A stretch of 64,000 nt of DNA, from NCBI RefSeq assembly GCF_013466605.1, contig NZ_CP059162.1, positions 1,426,001 through 1,490,000 of the forward strand, in the 5' to 3' direction. Positions within the stretch are counted from its first letter, which is position 1, and every line of letters starts with the position of its first letter. Below the pieces are notes generated by a model. That model was not told the origin of the DNA, did not search any database, and saw nothing but the letters and a program-made list of their open reading frames with translations. The DNA comes from Pseudomonas chlororaphis subsp. aurantiaca. Its GTDB lineage: Bacteria > Pseudomonadota > Gammaproteobacteria > Pseudomonadales > Pseudomonadaceae. This document shows, one piece after another, positions 45,645 through 53,476 of the stretch. Both the position numbers and the translations under genes were made by a program.

Positions 45645-46811
45645 TCAGTTGGTCGCAGGAGCCAGATCGGCGTTGCCGTCCTGGCGAAAGGTAATCAGCG
45701 TCACCAGCAGGGCCAGGATCGCCAGCGCGGCGGCCGCCAGCGGCACGTTGACCAGGCCGTAGCCGTGGGCGATGACGCTGCCGCCGACCCAGGCGCCCAG
45801 GGCGTTGCCGATGTTGAAGGCGCCGATGTTCAGCGTGGACACCAGGTTCGGCGCGGCCTTGCCGAAGGTCACCACATTGACCTGCAAGGCTGGCACCGCG
45901 GCGAAGCAGGCGGTGGCCCAGAGGAACAGGGTGATTTCGGTGGGGATCAGCGCGACGCTGGTCCAGGTCAGCACGGAGCTGGTCACGGCCATGACGATCA
46001 GCACGCCGACCAGGGTTCCCGACAGGCTTTTGTCGGCCATCTTGCCGCCGATGATGTTGCCCAGGGTCAGGCCCAGGCCGATCAGCACCAGGGTCCAGGT
46101 CACGCCCTGGGGCGAGACGCCGGTCACCTCGCCCAGCAGCGGGGCGACATAAGTGAACAGGGTGAACACCGAGGCGGAGAACAGCGCGGTCATGCTCAGC
46201 GACAGCCAGATCCCGGCGCCCTTGAGGGCGACCAGTTCCGAGCGCATGTCGAGCTTCTCCTCGTCGCGCTTGGCCGGCAGGAAGCGGATCAGGCCGATCA
46301 GGGCAATCACGCCGATCACGGTCACCGCCCAGAAGGTCGAGCGCCAGCCGGCCTGCTGGCCCAGGGCGGTGCCCAGCGGTACGCCGAGCACGTTGGCCAG
46401 GGTCAGGCCGGTGAACATCAGGGCCACGGCGGAGGCACGCTTGTTGGCGGGCACCAGGCCTGCCGCGACCACCGAACCGATACCAAAGAAGGCGCCATGG
46501 CACAGGGCGGTGACCACACGGGCGAACATCAGCACGTTGTAGTCACTGGCCAGCGCACACAGCAGGTTGCCGACGATGAAAATCCCCATCAACGCTACCA
46601 GGGCGGCCTTGCGCGGCAGCCTGGCGGTGGCCAGGGCCATGAAGGGCGCGCCGATGGCCACGCCCAGGGCGTAGCCGGTCACCAGCCAGCCGGCGCCGGG
46701 GATCGACACACCCAGGTCGTTCGCCACATCGGGCAGCAGGCCCATGATGACGAACTCGGTGGTGCCGATGGCGAAGGCGCTCAAGGCCAGGATGAGGAGC
46801 GAGAGGGGCAT
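45645..46811 (-). CDS. MFS efflux transporter (DHA1/AraJ-like)
   Basis: A 388-residue 12-helix MFS protein opening MPLSLLILALSAFAIGTTEFVIMGLLPDVANDLGVSIPGAGWLVTGYALGVAIGAP, the hallmark of the AraJ/YdhP/PbuE-like exporters. The usual motif A is degenerate. It lies between the ArsR regulator (13 bases) and the ene-reductase (28 bases), so it probably exports a toxic or reduced product linked to that enzyme. Substrate unknown. Confidence 0.9.
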   Translation of the reverse strand: MPLSLLILALSAFAIGTTEFVIMGLLPDVANDLGVSIPGAGWLVTGYALGVAIGAPFMALATARLPRKAALVALMGIFIVGNLLCALASDYNVLMFARVVTALCHGAFFGIGSVVAAGLVPANKRASAVALMFTGLTLANVLGVPLGTALGQQAGWRSTFWAVTVIGVIALIGLIRFLPAKRDEEKLDMRSELVALKGAGIWLSLSMTALFSASVFTLFTYVAPLLGEVTGVSPQGVTWTLVLIGLGLTLGNIIGGKMADKSLSGTLVGVLIVMAVTSSVLTWTSVALIPTEITLFLWATACFAAVPALQVNVVTFGKAAPNLVSTLNIGAFNIGNALGAWVGGSVIAHGYGLVNVPLAAAALAILALLVTLITFRQDGNADLAPATN

Positions 46812-46824
46812 TGTCGGGTCCTTG

Positions 46825-47139
46825 TCAGCGTCTGCTGCTGAGTTCTTGGGTGAGCGCTTCGAGGAAGGCTTGGATCACATCCTCGTTGCGTTTGAAAAAG
46901 TGCCATTGGCCGGCTTTCTGGCTGCTGATCAGGCCCGCCCGCTGCAAGGTCGCCAGGTGCGCGGAGACGGTCGACTGCGACAGGCCGCAGCGTTGGTCGA
47001 TCTGTCCGGCGCAGATGCCGTACTCGTGGTTGTGGGTCTGATCGGGGAACTGGACCTTCGGGTCCTTGAGCCAGATAAGGATGTCTCGTCGTACTGGGTG
47101 CGCCAGGGCTTTTATTATTTCGTCGAGGTCGATGGACAT
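46825..47139 (-). CDS. ArsR-family winged-helix repressor with two cysteines
   Basis: A 104-residue regulator. The recognition helix is in CGLSQSTVSAHLATLQRAGL (51-70), and the wing is QKAGQWHFFKRNE. Two cysteines flank the second helix, Cys43 (GICAG) and Cys51 (QRCGLS), with His36 and His38 just before. This is not the ELCVC metal box of classical ArsR and suggests a thiol or electrophile switch, or an alternative metal site (inference). It is the first gene of the MFS-xenB operon and palindromes lie just upstream. The ATG at 47139 begins the conserved MSIDLDEIIKALAHPVRRDIL; codons upstream run through the operator DNA. Confidence 0.9.
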   Translation of the reverse strand: MSIDLDEIIKALAHPVRRDILIWLKDPKVQFPDQTHNHEYGICAGQIDQRCGLSQSTVSAHLATLQRAGLISSQKAGQWHFFKRNEDVIQAFLEALTQELSSRR

Positions 47140-47163
47140 GGCGGTGCTCGTTTTCCGTAAAAC

Positions 47164-47265
47164 GTTATATCGCGATGAGGCGAACTTTAAATCGCTATTT
47201 CGCGATATACCAATATGATTTTGATCTGAGATCAGCGTTAATCGGTATATCGGGTTATAACGATA
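47164..47265. promoter_or_regulatory. Repeated ATATCGCGAT-type operators upstream of the ArsR gene
   Basis: GTTATATCGCGAT (47164-47176) faces TATTTCGCGATATAC (about 47196-47210), making an inverted pair. A third related copy, TATATCGGGTTATAACGATAT, lies at about 47244-47264, close to the divergent acpH start. The spacing suits an ArsR dimer array controlling the operon and possibly acpH. Confidence 0.7.
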
Positions 47266-47292
47266 TGTGAGGCGCGGTGCTAAGCTGCGCGA

Positions 47293-47874
47293 ATGAATTA
47301 TCTCGCACATCTGCATCTCGGCGGCCAGCGCCCCGGTCAATTACTCGGCAGTCTGTACGGCGACTTCGTCAAAGGGCGCCTGCAGGGCCAGTTCGACCCG
47401 GAGATCGAGGCGGCTATCCAGCTGCACCGCAGCATCGATATCTTTACCGACCGCCATCCGCTGGTGGGCGAATCGCTGTCGCGTTTTTCCCTGACCCGCC
47501 GACGTTACGCCGGCATCGTGCTGGACGTGTTTTTCGACCACTGCCTGGCCCGGGACTGGGCGTTCTATGCCGACCGGCCGTTGGAATTGTTTACTTCGGA
47601 CGTGTACCGGGTGCTGGCGGCCGAACCCCGGTTACCCGGGCGCCTGGCGCAGATCGCGCCGCATATGGCCGCCCATGACTGGCTGGGTTCCTACCGCGAG
47701 TTCGAGGTGCTGGAGCAGGTATTGCGGGGGATTGCCCGGCGCCTGTCCCGCCCGGAAGAACTGGCGGCGGCTATGGGCGAGCTGGAGCGGCTGTATCAGC
47801 CGTTGAGCGAGGACTTCCGGGTGTTCTACCCGCAGTTGCAGGCGTTTGCCGCGCAACATATGCAGCCGCGGTAG
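47293..47874 (+). CDS. acpH: Acyl-carrier-protein phosphodiesterase AcpH
   Basis: A 193-residue protein, the same length as E. coli AcpH. It begins MNYLAHLHLG and contains GSLYGDFVKGRL, RSIDIFTDRHP and VLDVFFDHCLARDW, the HD-like metal-ligand motifs of the family. It removes 4'-phosphopantetheine from acyl carrier protein. Divergent from the ArsR operon across 153 bases with shared palindromes. Confidence 0.93.
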   Translation: MNYLAHLHLGGQRPGQLLGSLYGDFVKGRLQGQFDPEIEAAIQLHRSIDIFTDRHPLVGESLSRFSLTRRRYAGIVLDVFFDHCLARDWAFYADRPLELFTSDVYRVLAAEPRLPGRLAQIAPHMAAHDWLGSYREFEVLEQVLRGIARRLSRPEELAAAMGELERLYQPLSEDFRVFYPQLQAFAAQHMQPR

Positions 47875-47894
47875 GAGCCGGCAGGCCGGCTCCT
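47873..47894. repeat. Palindromic hairpin between acpH and olsA
   Basis: AGGAGCCGGC-AG-GCCGGCTCCT is a perfect stem lying exactly between the two converging stops. It is probably a REP-like element or bidirectional terminator without a T tract; it overlaps the acpH stop by two bases. Confidence 0.55.
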
Positions 47895-47900
47895 CCAGGC

Positions 47901-48695
47901 TCAGGCAGCGATCAGGTCGCCGGCACGCCGTGGTTCGGCTGGCTGGGCGATATTGCCAAACAGGACCTTCTGCACTGCCTGTTGCGCCTGGAACGCCAAC
48001 GCGGCGCGCTCCTGGCCCTGGCAGGCAATCGGCTTGAGCAGATGGATCTCCACCCGGCCCTGGTCGTTGGCGAACAGGCGCATCAGGTGCGACAGCAAAT
48101 CATCGTCGCCGATGAACGGCGCCAGCGGATCGATATCGCCATCGCGCAGGTAACGAATGGCCACCGGTTGCAACGCCACGCCGGCCTCGATGGCGCTGGC
48201 CAGCAGGCGCCCGTGGAAGGTGCGCAGGCTGCGACCGTCGGTGGTGGTGCCTTCGGGGAACATCAGCAGCGGGTGGGTCTGCTGCAGATGGCGGGTCATC
48301 TGCTTGCGGATCAACTGGCTGTCGCCCGAACCACGGCGGATAAACAGGCTGCCAGCCTTGGCGGCCAGCCAGCCGGCGACCGGCCAGGTGCGCACTTCGG
48401 CCTTGGACAGGAACGACAGCGGCGTCAGCGCGCCGAGCAACGGGATATCGGTCCAGGACACGTGATTGCTGACCCAGAGCATCGGCTGCTTGGGCAACTC
48501 GCCGTGCACCGTCACACCGAAGGGCAGGGCATTGCTCAGGCGCGCCATGAAAAAGCGCGACCAGCGCTGGCGCCGGACCATGGAATTGGCGATGCCCAGG
48601 CGCTCGAACACGCCGAACACGCAGGCCATGCTCAGGCCCAGCGCCACCACCAGCAGCACGCGGGCGATGCGCCCGTAGACCCGTAGCCGGCGCAT
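47901..48695 (-). CDS. olsA: Lyso-ornithine lipid O-acyltransferase OlsA (PlsC family)
   Basis: A 264-residue 1-acyl-glycerol-phosphate acyltransferase-type protein. One N-terminal membrane helix (about 8-30) is followed by the HX4D motif NHVSWTD and the FPEGTTTDG motif. It adds the second acyl chain to lyso-ornithine lipid made by OlsB. Its ATG overlaps the olsB stop by one base, the olsBA order known from P. aeruginosa (PA4351-PA4350). Upstream in-frame codons lie inside olsB and are not used. Confidence 0.9.
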   Translation of the reverse strand: MRRLRVYGRIARVLLVVALGLSMACVFGVFERLGIANSMVRRQRWSRFFMARLSNALPFGVTVHGELPKQPMLWVSNHVSWTDIPLLGALTPLSFLSKAEVRTWPVAGWLAAKAGSLFIRRGSGDSQLIRKQMTRHLQQTHPLLMFPEGTTTDGRSLRTFHGRLLASAIEAGVALQPVAIRYLRDGDIDPLAPFIGDDDLLSHLMRLFANDQGRVEIHLLKPIACQGQERAALAFQAQQAVQKVLFGNIAQPAEPRRAGDLIAA

Positions 48696-49450
48696 CACAC
48701 AGCCGCCTTGAAGTGACGGGCGTAGCGCGGGCACAGCTCGTCGCGCTTGAGCAGGATGAACACGTCGGCCACCTGGAAGTCCTGGTCCCAGCACGGCTCG
48801 CCGCAGATCTTTGCGCCCAGGCGCATATAGGCCTTGAGCAGCGGCGGCATCTCGGCGATGACGTTGGACGGGAGGTCGAGGTTCGGCAGTGGGTTCTTCG
48901 GTTCGGCGCGCAGGTGTTCGGTGCACAGGTAGCGTTCGCGCAGGCGCTGCATGATCGCGTGGGCCTGCACGCCGCCGTCCTGCATCGGGATGCTGGCGCA
49001 ACCCATCAGGTAGCTGTAGCCGCCCTGGTTGAGCACTTCGGCCAGCTCGCCCCAGAGCACGGCGATGGTGCCGCCGTTGCGGTAGGCCGGGTCGACGCAG
49101 GTGCGGCCGATTTCCAGGATCGGGCCCTTGAGTTGGACTAGGCCGTGCAGGCTGAATTCTTCTTCGCTGTAGAAACGTCCCAGGCTGCTGGCGGCCTGGT
49201 GGTCGAGCAGGCGGGTGGTGGCGACCAGGCGGCCGCTGTTCAAGTCACGCACGCCGATGTGGCTGCAGTGGACATCATAGTCATCCATGTCCAGACCCAG
49301 CTCAGCGCCTTTCAGTTTGGCGTTGAACTCGCCGCTGAAGACGTTGAAGCGCAGGGCCTGGGCTTCTTGCAGGGCCGCGGCGCCAACCAGGCGCTCGGCT
49401 TGCAGGCGGCGTTCATTGCCGGTGTCGCTGATGCGGGCGATCTGAGTCAT
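48695..49450 (-). CDS. olsB: L-ornithine N(alpha)-acyltransferase OlsB
   Basis: A 251-residue GNAT-like acyltransferase, the P. aeruginosa OlsB length. [17 protein letters not shown] (about 29-45), [24 protein letters not shown] and [27 protein letters not shown] are OlsB-specific. It transfers a 3-hydroxyacyl group from ACP to ornithine, the first step to ornithine lipids, which replace phospholipids under phosphate limitation. The ATG at 49450 starts the conserved protein; ORF codons upstream to 49546 lack homologous features. Confidence 0.93.
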   Translation of the reverse strand: MTQIARISDTGNERRLQAERLVGAAALQEAQALRFNVFSGEFNAKLKGAELGLDMDDYDVHCSHIGVRDLNSGRLVATTRLLDHQAASSLGRFYSEEEFSLHGLVQLKGPILEIGRTCVDPAYRNGGTIAVLWGELAEVLNQGGYSYLMGCASIPMQDGGVQAHAIMQRLRERYLCTEHLRAEPKNPLPNLDLPSNVIAEMPPLLKAYMRLGAKICGEPCWDQDFQVADVFILLKRDELCPRYARHFKAAV

Positions 49451-49590
49451 TGTGAATCTCCGTGCGGGCCACTGACCCGCCTTGGGTTGCAGCCGATCGA
49501 CTTTGTTGTGCAAAGTCAGGCTATGTAGCCCCGGTGTCATCGCCATGAAGCTTTGGTGATGCTTATATGACAGCCCCTGAGGACCCGCTT

Positions 49591-50466
49591 ATGCCCTGGC
49601 AAGCCCTGCTGCACAGCCGTCGCCGACTGCCCGCCCATCCGGACCTGGCCGAGGGTTATGCCGTGTTGTTACAGGAGCTGGGGCCGGTGACGCCCTTCGA
49701 GCTGGCGGTGCGCGGCGGGCGGTTGATGGCCACCCCGGGGCTGGCCTTCCTGGTGGGCTACCAGGCGGCCTTGCGCATGCTCTGGCCCAGCGCGCCGCTG
49801 AGCCTGGGCGCGCTGTGCGCCACCGAGCAGCGCAGCCTGCGCCCGGCTGACATGCAGACTCGGCTGCGGGACCTGCACCTGAGCGGGTGCAAGGACTTCG
49901 TCACCGCGGGCGATGCTGCCGACTGGCTGCTGATCGCCGCCCGCTGCGAGGCCCAAGGCGAATCGCCGCGCCTGAGCCTGGCGGTGGTCTACGCCGGCGA
50001 GCCCGGGGTCAAGGTCGACAAGCTGCCGGCGATCCCGTTGATGCCGGACATCAGCCACGGCCGCCTGCAACTGGATAACGCCCTGTGCGAACTGCTGGCG
50101 GGCGACGGTTGGGATGCCTACGTCAAACCCTTCCGCACCCTGGAAGACATCTATGTACTCAGCGCCATGACGGCCTGGCTGTATGGCGTCGGCCAGGACA
50201 ACGACTGGCCGCAGACCCTGCTCCTGCAATTGCTGGCCTTGCTCGCCGGTTGCGCGGAAGTCAGCCGGCAGAATCCGTCGCTGGGCAGTGGGCATGTGTT
50301 GCTGGGTGGCCTGTTCGCCCAGTTCGACGGGCTCAAGCCGGCCCTTGAGCAAGCCTTTGCCGATGGCCCGCCGGAGTGGGCCGAATTGTGGAAGCGCGAT
50401 CGGGCGGTGCTGGACCTGGCGGCGGGGGCGCGGAGCAAACGCCTGGCCAAGGCGCTGGCCATATAA
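49591..50466 (+). CDS. Acyl-CoA-dehydrogenase-like protein, reduced
   Basis: A 291-residue protein that keeps recognisable pieces of the acyl-CoA dehydrogenase middle domain: SGCKDFVTAGDAADWLLIAARCE (about 103-125) and GVKVDKLPAIPLMPDISHGRLQLDNALCE (about 142-170), which align with the GxKxFVTNGxxAD and the HGxxxFxN strands. It lacks the N-terminal helical domain of normal length and the C-terminal flavin/catalytic region, and is about 100 residues shorter than a true dehydrogenase. I infer a non-catalytic or altered relative. The ATG at 49591 has TGAGGA seven bases upstream; the one at 49567 does not. Divergent from olsBA. Confidence 0.7.
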   Translation: MPWQALLHSRRRLPAHPDLAEGYAVLLQELGPVTPFELAVRGGRLMATPGLAFLVGYQAALRMLWPSAPLSLGALCATEQRSLRPADMQTRLRDLHLSGCKDFVTAGDAADWLLIAARCEAQGESPRLSLAVVYAGEPGVKVDKLPAIPLMPDISHGRLQLDNALCELLAGDGWDAYVKPFRTLEDIYVLSAMTAWLYGVGQDNDWPQTLLLQLLALLAGCAEVSRQNPSLGSGHVLLGGLFAQFDGLKPALEQAFADGPPEWAELWKRDRAVLDLAAGARSKRLAKALAI

Positions 50467-50555
50467 ATAGAAGGGAGTCGCGGGAGCGCCGGCCGGACAA
50501 AAACTGTCATCTCCCTGGTCTACCCTCAGCGGGTTCCCTTGCCCGAGTTCCCGCC

Positions 50556-51653
50556 ATGCTCAAAGGCTCGACCCTGCTGCTTGCGCTGCTATTCATGCTC
50601 CCCCCGGCCTGGGCCGAGAACTGGCCCGCTGCGCAATGGAGCAAGGGCCCCGCCGCCAGCGGCCCGGCCCTCGAGGCGCTGGAGGCCTACGCCTTCGCAC
50701 CCCGCAACGAGGCGACCCGCCTGGGCATCCGCAGCGATGCCTTGCTGGTGATCCGCGACGGCCAGTTGATCTATGAGCGTTACGCCCACCCGACCAGTGC
50801 CGACACCCCGCACCTGACCTGGTCCATCAGCAAAAGCCTGTTGGCCGCGGTGTTGGGCGTGGCCTATGGCGAAGGGCGTTTCCAGTTGCAGGACAAGGCT
50901 GTCCGCTTCCTTCCGGCGTTGCGCCAGCACCCGGACATCAGCCTGGCCGACCTGTTGCACTGGGCGTCGGGCCTGGACTGGCAGGAGGACTACGAGTACG
51001 CGCCACTCAAGTCCTCGGTGGTGGCCATGCTCTACACCCGCGGCCACGGCGACATGGCGACCTTTACCGCCGAGCACCCGGCCTTCAGCCCTCCGGGGCA
51101 GGTGTTTCGTTATTCCAGCGGTGACAGCAACCTGCTGTCGGCGGCCCTGAAAGGCATGCTGGGAGCCCAGCGTTATGCCGACTATCCCTGGCAGGCGCTA
51201 TTCGAGCCCCTGGGCATTACCCACGCCGTGTGGGAAAGCGATGCCACCGGCACTTTCGTCGGTTCCTCCTATGCCTACCTCACTGCCCGCGATCTGGCGC
51301 GGGTCGGTTTGTTGATGTTGCGCGATGGGCGTTGGGGTGAGCGCCAGTTGTTGCCCAGGGACTGGGTAGAATTCAGTCGCACGCCGTTCGCCGGTTATCA
51401 GGCGAACCAGGACGAGCTGGTGCCTGGCGGCCACTGGTGGCTCAATCGCGCCGTCGGCGGCGCTCCATCGCCCTGGCCGGACGCACCGGCCGATACCTTC
51501 GCGGCGCTGGGCCATTGGGGGCAGGCGTTGTACGTGATCCCCGGCGCCGGGCTGGTGATCGTGCGTTATGCCGACGACCGCGACGGCAGCTATAGCCACA
51601 ACGAGCTGCTCAAACTGGCCCAGGCGGCCTTTGCCCGGCAGGTGCAGCCATGA
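50556..51653 (+). CDS. Beta-lactamase-fold serine hydrolase
   Basis: A 365-residue class-C-like hydrolase. The signal peptide is residues 1-20 (cleavage after PPAWA). The SxxK motif is in TWSISKSLLAAVLG, the Tyr motif is the atypical FRYSSGDSN, and the third box is GHWGQALYV. Such proteins act as esterases, D-aminopeptidases or 6-aminohexanoate-dimer hydrolases rather than beta-lactamases. Its stop overlaps the next gene by four bases (ATGA). Periplasmic. Confidence 0.87.
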   Translation: MLKGSTLLLALLFMLPPAWAENWPAAQWSKGPAASGPALEALEAYAFAPRNEATRLGIRSDALLVIRDGQLIYERYAHPTSADTPHLTWSISKSLLAAVLGVAYGEGRFQLQDKAVRFLPALRQHPDISLADLLHWASGLDWQEDYEYAPLKSSVVAMLYTRGHGDMATFTAEHPAFSPPGQVFRYSSGDSNLLSAALKGMLGAQRYADYPWQALFEPLGITHAVWESDATGTFVGSSYAYLTARDLARVGLLMLRDGRWGERQLLPRDWVEFSRTPFAGYQANQDELVPGGHWWLNRAVGGAPSPWPDAPADTFAALGHWGQALYVIPGAGLVIVRYADDRDGSYSHNELLKLAQAAFARQVQP

Positions 51654-51979
51654 GCCGGCGTCCGTGGGTCGTGCGCCATCCCTTCGCCAGCCTGCTGTTG
51701 CTGGCGCTGCTGGCCTTGTTCGGCTGGGGCTGGCACGAGCGGGTCGCGCTGCGGGCCTTCCCGGACATCCTCAGCGCCTACAGCGCCAAGGAGTACTGTT
51801 CCTGCCGCTACGTGATGCATAACGCCGCCGAGTACTGCGAAGGTTATGTGCAGCAGTACCTGCCACTCAAAAGTCTGCGAGACGATGCCGAGCACAAACG
51901 GGTGAGCGCCAGCGGCCTGGGACGCAGCCACAGCGCTGTCTGGCTGAGCGAACGCCAGGGCTGTCGACTGGAGCCCTGA
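51650..51979 (+). CDS. Small membrane-anchored cysteine-containing protein
   Basis: A 109-residue protein with one N-terminal hydrophobic helix (about 13-27) and a periplasmic part with Cys pair CSC (about 50-52) plus Cys in AEYCEGY and RQGCRLEP, giving four cysteines. It overlaps the serine hydrolase gene by four bases (ATGA), so the two are translationally coupled and probably work together. I do not recognise a function. Confidence 0.75.
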   Translation: MSRRPWVVRHPFASLLLLALLALFGWGWHERVALRAFPDILSAYSAKEYCSCRYVMHNAAEYCEGYVQQYLPLKSLRDDAEHKRVSASGLGRSHSAVWLSERQGCRLEP

Positions 51980-52051
51980 ACGGCGTCGCGCAAAGATCGG
52001 TAATCCTTTCCCGGGGCTGCCAGCCCCCGTGCTTATAGGCTCCCCGCACAA

Positions 52052-52070
52052 GGTTCCACCCTGTGGAACC
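52052..52070. promoter_or_regulatory. Palindromic operator upstream of the amidohydrolase gene
   Basis: GGTTCCAC and GTGGAACC flank a three-base centre, a perfect 8+8 palindrome about 120 bases before the amidohydrolase ATG. The TTCCA..TGGAA pattern is that of IclR-family operators, and an IclR gene lies at the far end of this cluster. Confidence 0.65.
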
Positions 52071-52192
52071 ACATTTGATTGTCGCAGGCGACGGCTCGCG
52101 GTTATCTGAGGGCACGCCGCGATCACGCCTTGCTGCACCGTGAGACGCTCCGAAAAAAAGAACGGGATTACACCCGGCCAAGGAGATACGTC

Positions 52193-53368
52193 ATGACCCG
52201 TTTCCCGCATATCTTTGCCTGGCTCGACGACGTCGCCAGCGACCTGCGCGCCGTGCGCCAGGATATCCACGCCCACCCCGAACTCGGTTTCGAGGAGAGC
52301 CGCACCGCGGCGCTGGTCGCCCGCTCCCTGGAGGAATGGGGCTACCAGGTGCATAGCGGTATTGGCAAGACCGGGGTGGTCGGTGTGCTGCGCAATGGCA
52401 ACAGCCCGCGCCGGCTGGGCCTGCGCGCCGACATGGACGCCTTGCCGATCGTCGAGAACAGCGGTGTGGCCTACAGTAGCCGCCACAGTGGGTGCATGCA
52501 TGCCTGCGGGCACGACGGCCACACCGCCATGCTCCTCGGCGCGGCGCGCTACCTGGCGGCCACGCGCCAGTTCGAGGGCACCCTGACCCTGATTTTCCAG
52601 CCGGCCGAAGAAGGCCAGGGTGGCGCCGAAGCGATGCTCGCCGATGGCCTGCTGGAGCGTTTCCCCTGTGATGCGCTGTTCGGCATGCACAACATGCCGG
52701 GGCTGCCGGCCGGCCACCTGGGCTTTCGCCAGGGGCCGATGATGGCCTCCCAGGACCTGCTCACCGTGACCCTCGAAGGCGTGGGCGGGCACGGTTCGAT
52801 GCCGCACCTGACGGTCGATCCGCTGGTGGCCGCGGCCAGTGTGGTGATGGCCTTGCAAACCGTGGTGGCGCGCAACATCGATGCCCAGGAGGCGGCGGTG
52901 GTGACGGTCGGTGCGCTGCAGGCCGGCGAGGCGGCCAACGTCATTCCGCAACAGGCGTTGCTGCGCCTGAGCCTGCGGGCGCTGAACGCGCCGGTGCGCG
53001 AGCAGATGCTCGAACGGGTCAAGGCGATCATCCACACCCAGGCCCAGAGCTTTGGCTGCTCGGCCAGCATCGAACACCGCCCGGCCTATCCGGTGCTGGT
53101 CAACAGCCCGGAGCAGACCGAGTTCGCCCGCCAGGTGGGGGTGGCGCTGCTGGGCGAGCAGGCGGTCGACGGCAACACGCGCAAGCTGATGGGCAGCGAA
53201 GACTTCGCCTGGATGCTGCAGCGTTGCCCCGGCAGTTACCTGTTCATCGGCAATGGCCTGTCCCGGCCGATGGTCCACAACCCCGGCTACGACTTCAACG
53301 ACGACATCCTGCTGACCGGCGCCGCCTATTGGGCCGCGCTGGCCGAGAGCTGGCTCGAGCCGGCCTGA
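52193..53368 (+). CDS. M20D-family amidohydrolase (N-acyl-amino-acid / hippurate hydrolase type)
   Basis: A 391-residue dinuclear metallohydrolase. Metal and catalytic motifs are DIHAHPELGFEE (22-33), LRADMDALPI, MHACGHDGHTAMLLGAA, FQPAEEGQGGAEAM and, near the C terminus, GSEDFAWML, all as in HipO and AbgB-like enzymes. It cleaves N-acyl amino acids. No signal peptide, so cytoplasmic. The ATG at 52193 follows CAAGGAG. First gene of a cluster with an MFS transporter, an amidase and an IclR regulator. Confidence 0.92.
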   Translation: MTRFPHIFAWLDDVASDLRAVRQDIHAHPELGFEESRTAALVARSLEEWGYQVHSGIGKTGVVGVLRNGNSPRRLGLRADMDALPIVENSGVAYSSRHSGCMHACGHDGHTAMLLGAARYLAATRQFEGTLTLIFQPAEEGQGGAEAMLADGLLERFPCDALFGMHNMPGLPAGHLGFRQGPMMASQDLLTVTLEGVGGHGSMPHLTVDPLVAAASVVMALQTVVARNIDAQEAAVVTVGALQAGEAANVIPQQALLRLSLRALNAPVREQMLERVKAIIHTQAQSFGCSASIEHRPAYPVLVNSPEQTEFARQVGVALLGEQAVDGNTRKLMGSEDFAWMLQRCPGSYLFIGNGLSRPMVHNPGYDFNDDILLTGAAYWAALAESWLEPA

Positions 53369-53394
53369 GTTTTCCCTTTCTTCTGCCGCTGAAT

Positions 53395-53412
53395 CGGGCG
53401 CCATGGCGCCCG
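53395..53412. repeat. Perfect 18-base palindrome before the MFS gene
   Basis: CGGGCGCCATGGCGCCCG lies between the amidohydrolase and MFS genes, 65-82 bases upstream of the MFS ATG. It has no T tract. It could be an operator or an mRNA hairpin. Confidence 0.45.
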
Positions 53413-53476
53413 GCACTTCCCATAAGGGCTCGACTCGTTATCCGAGAGGCCCGACAAGAATAGAAGGACAGCGCTC

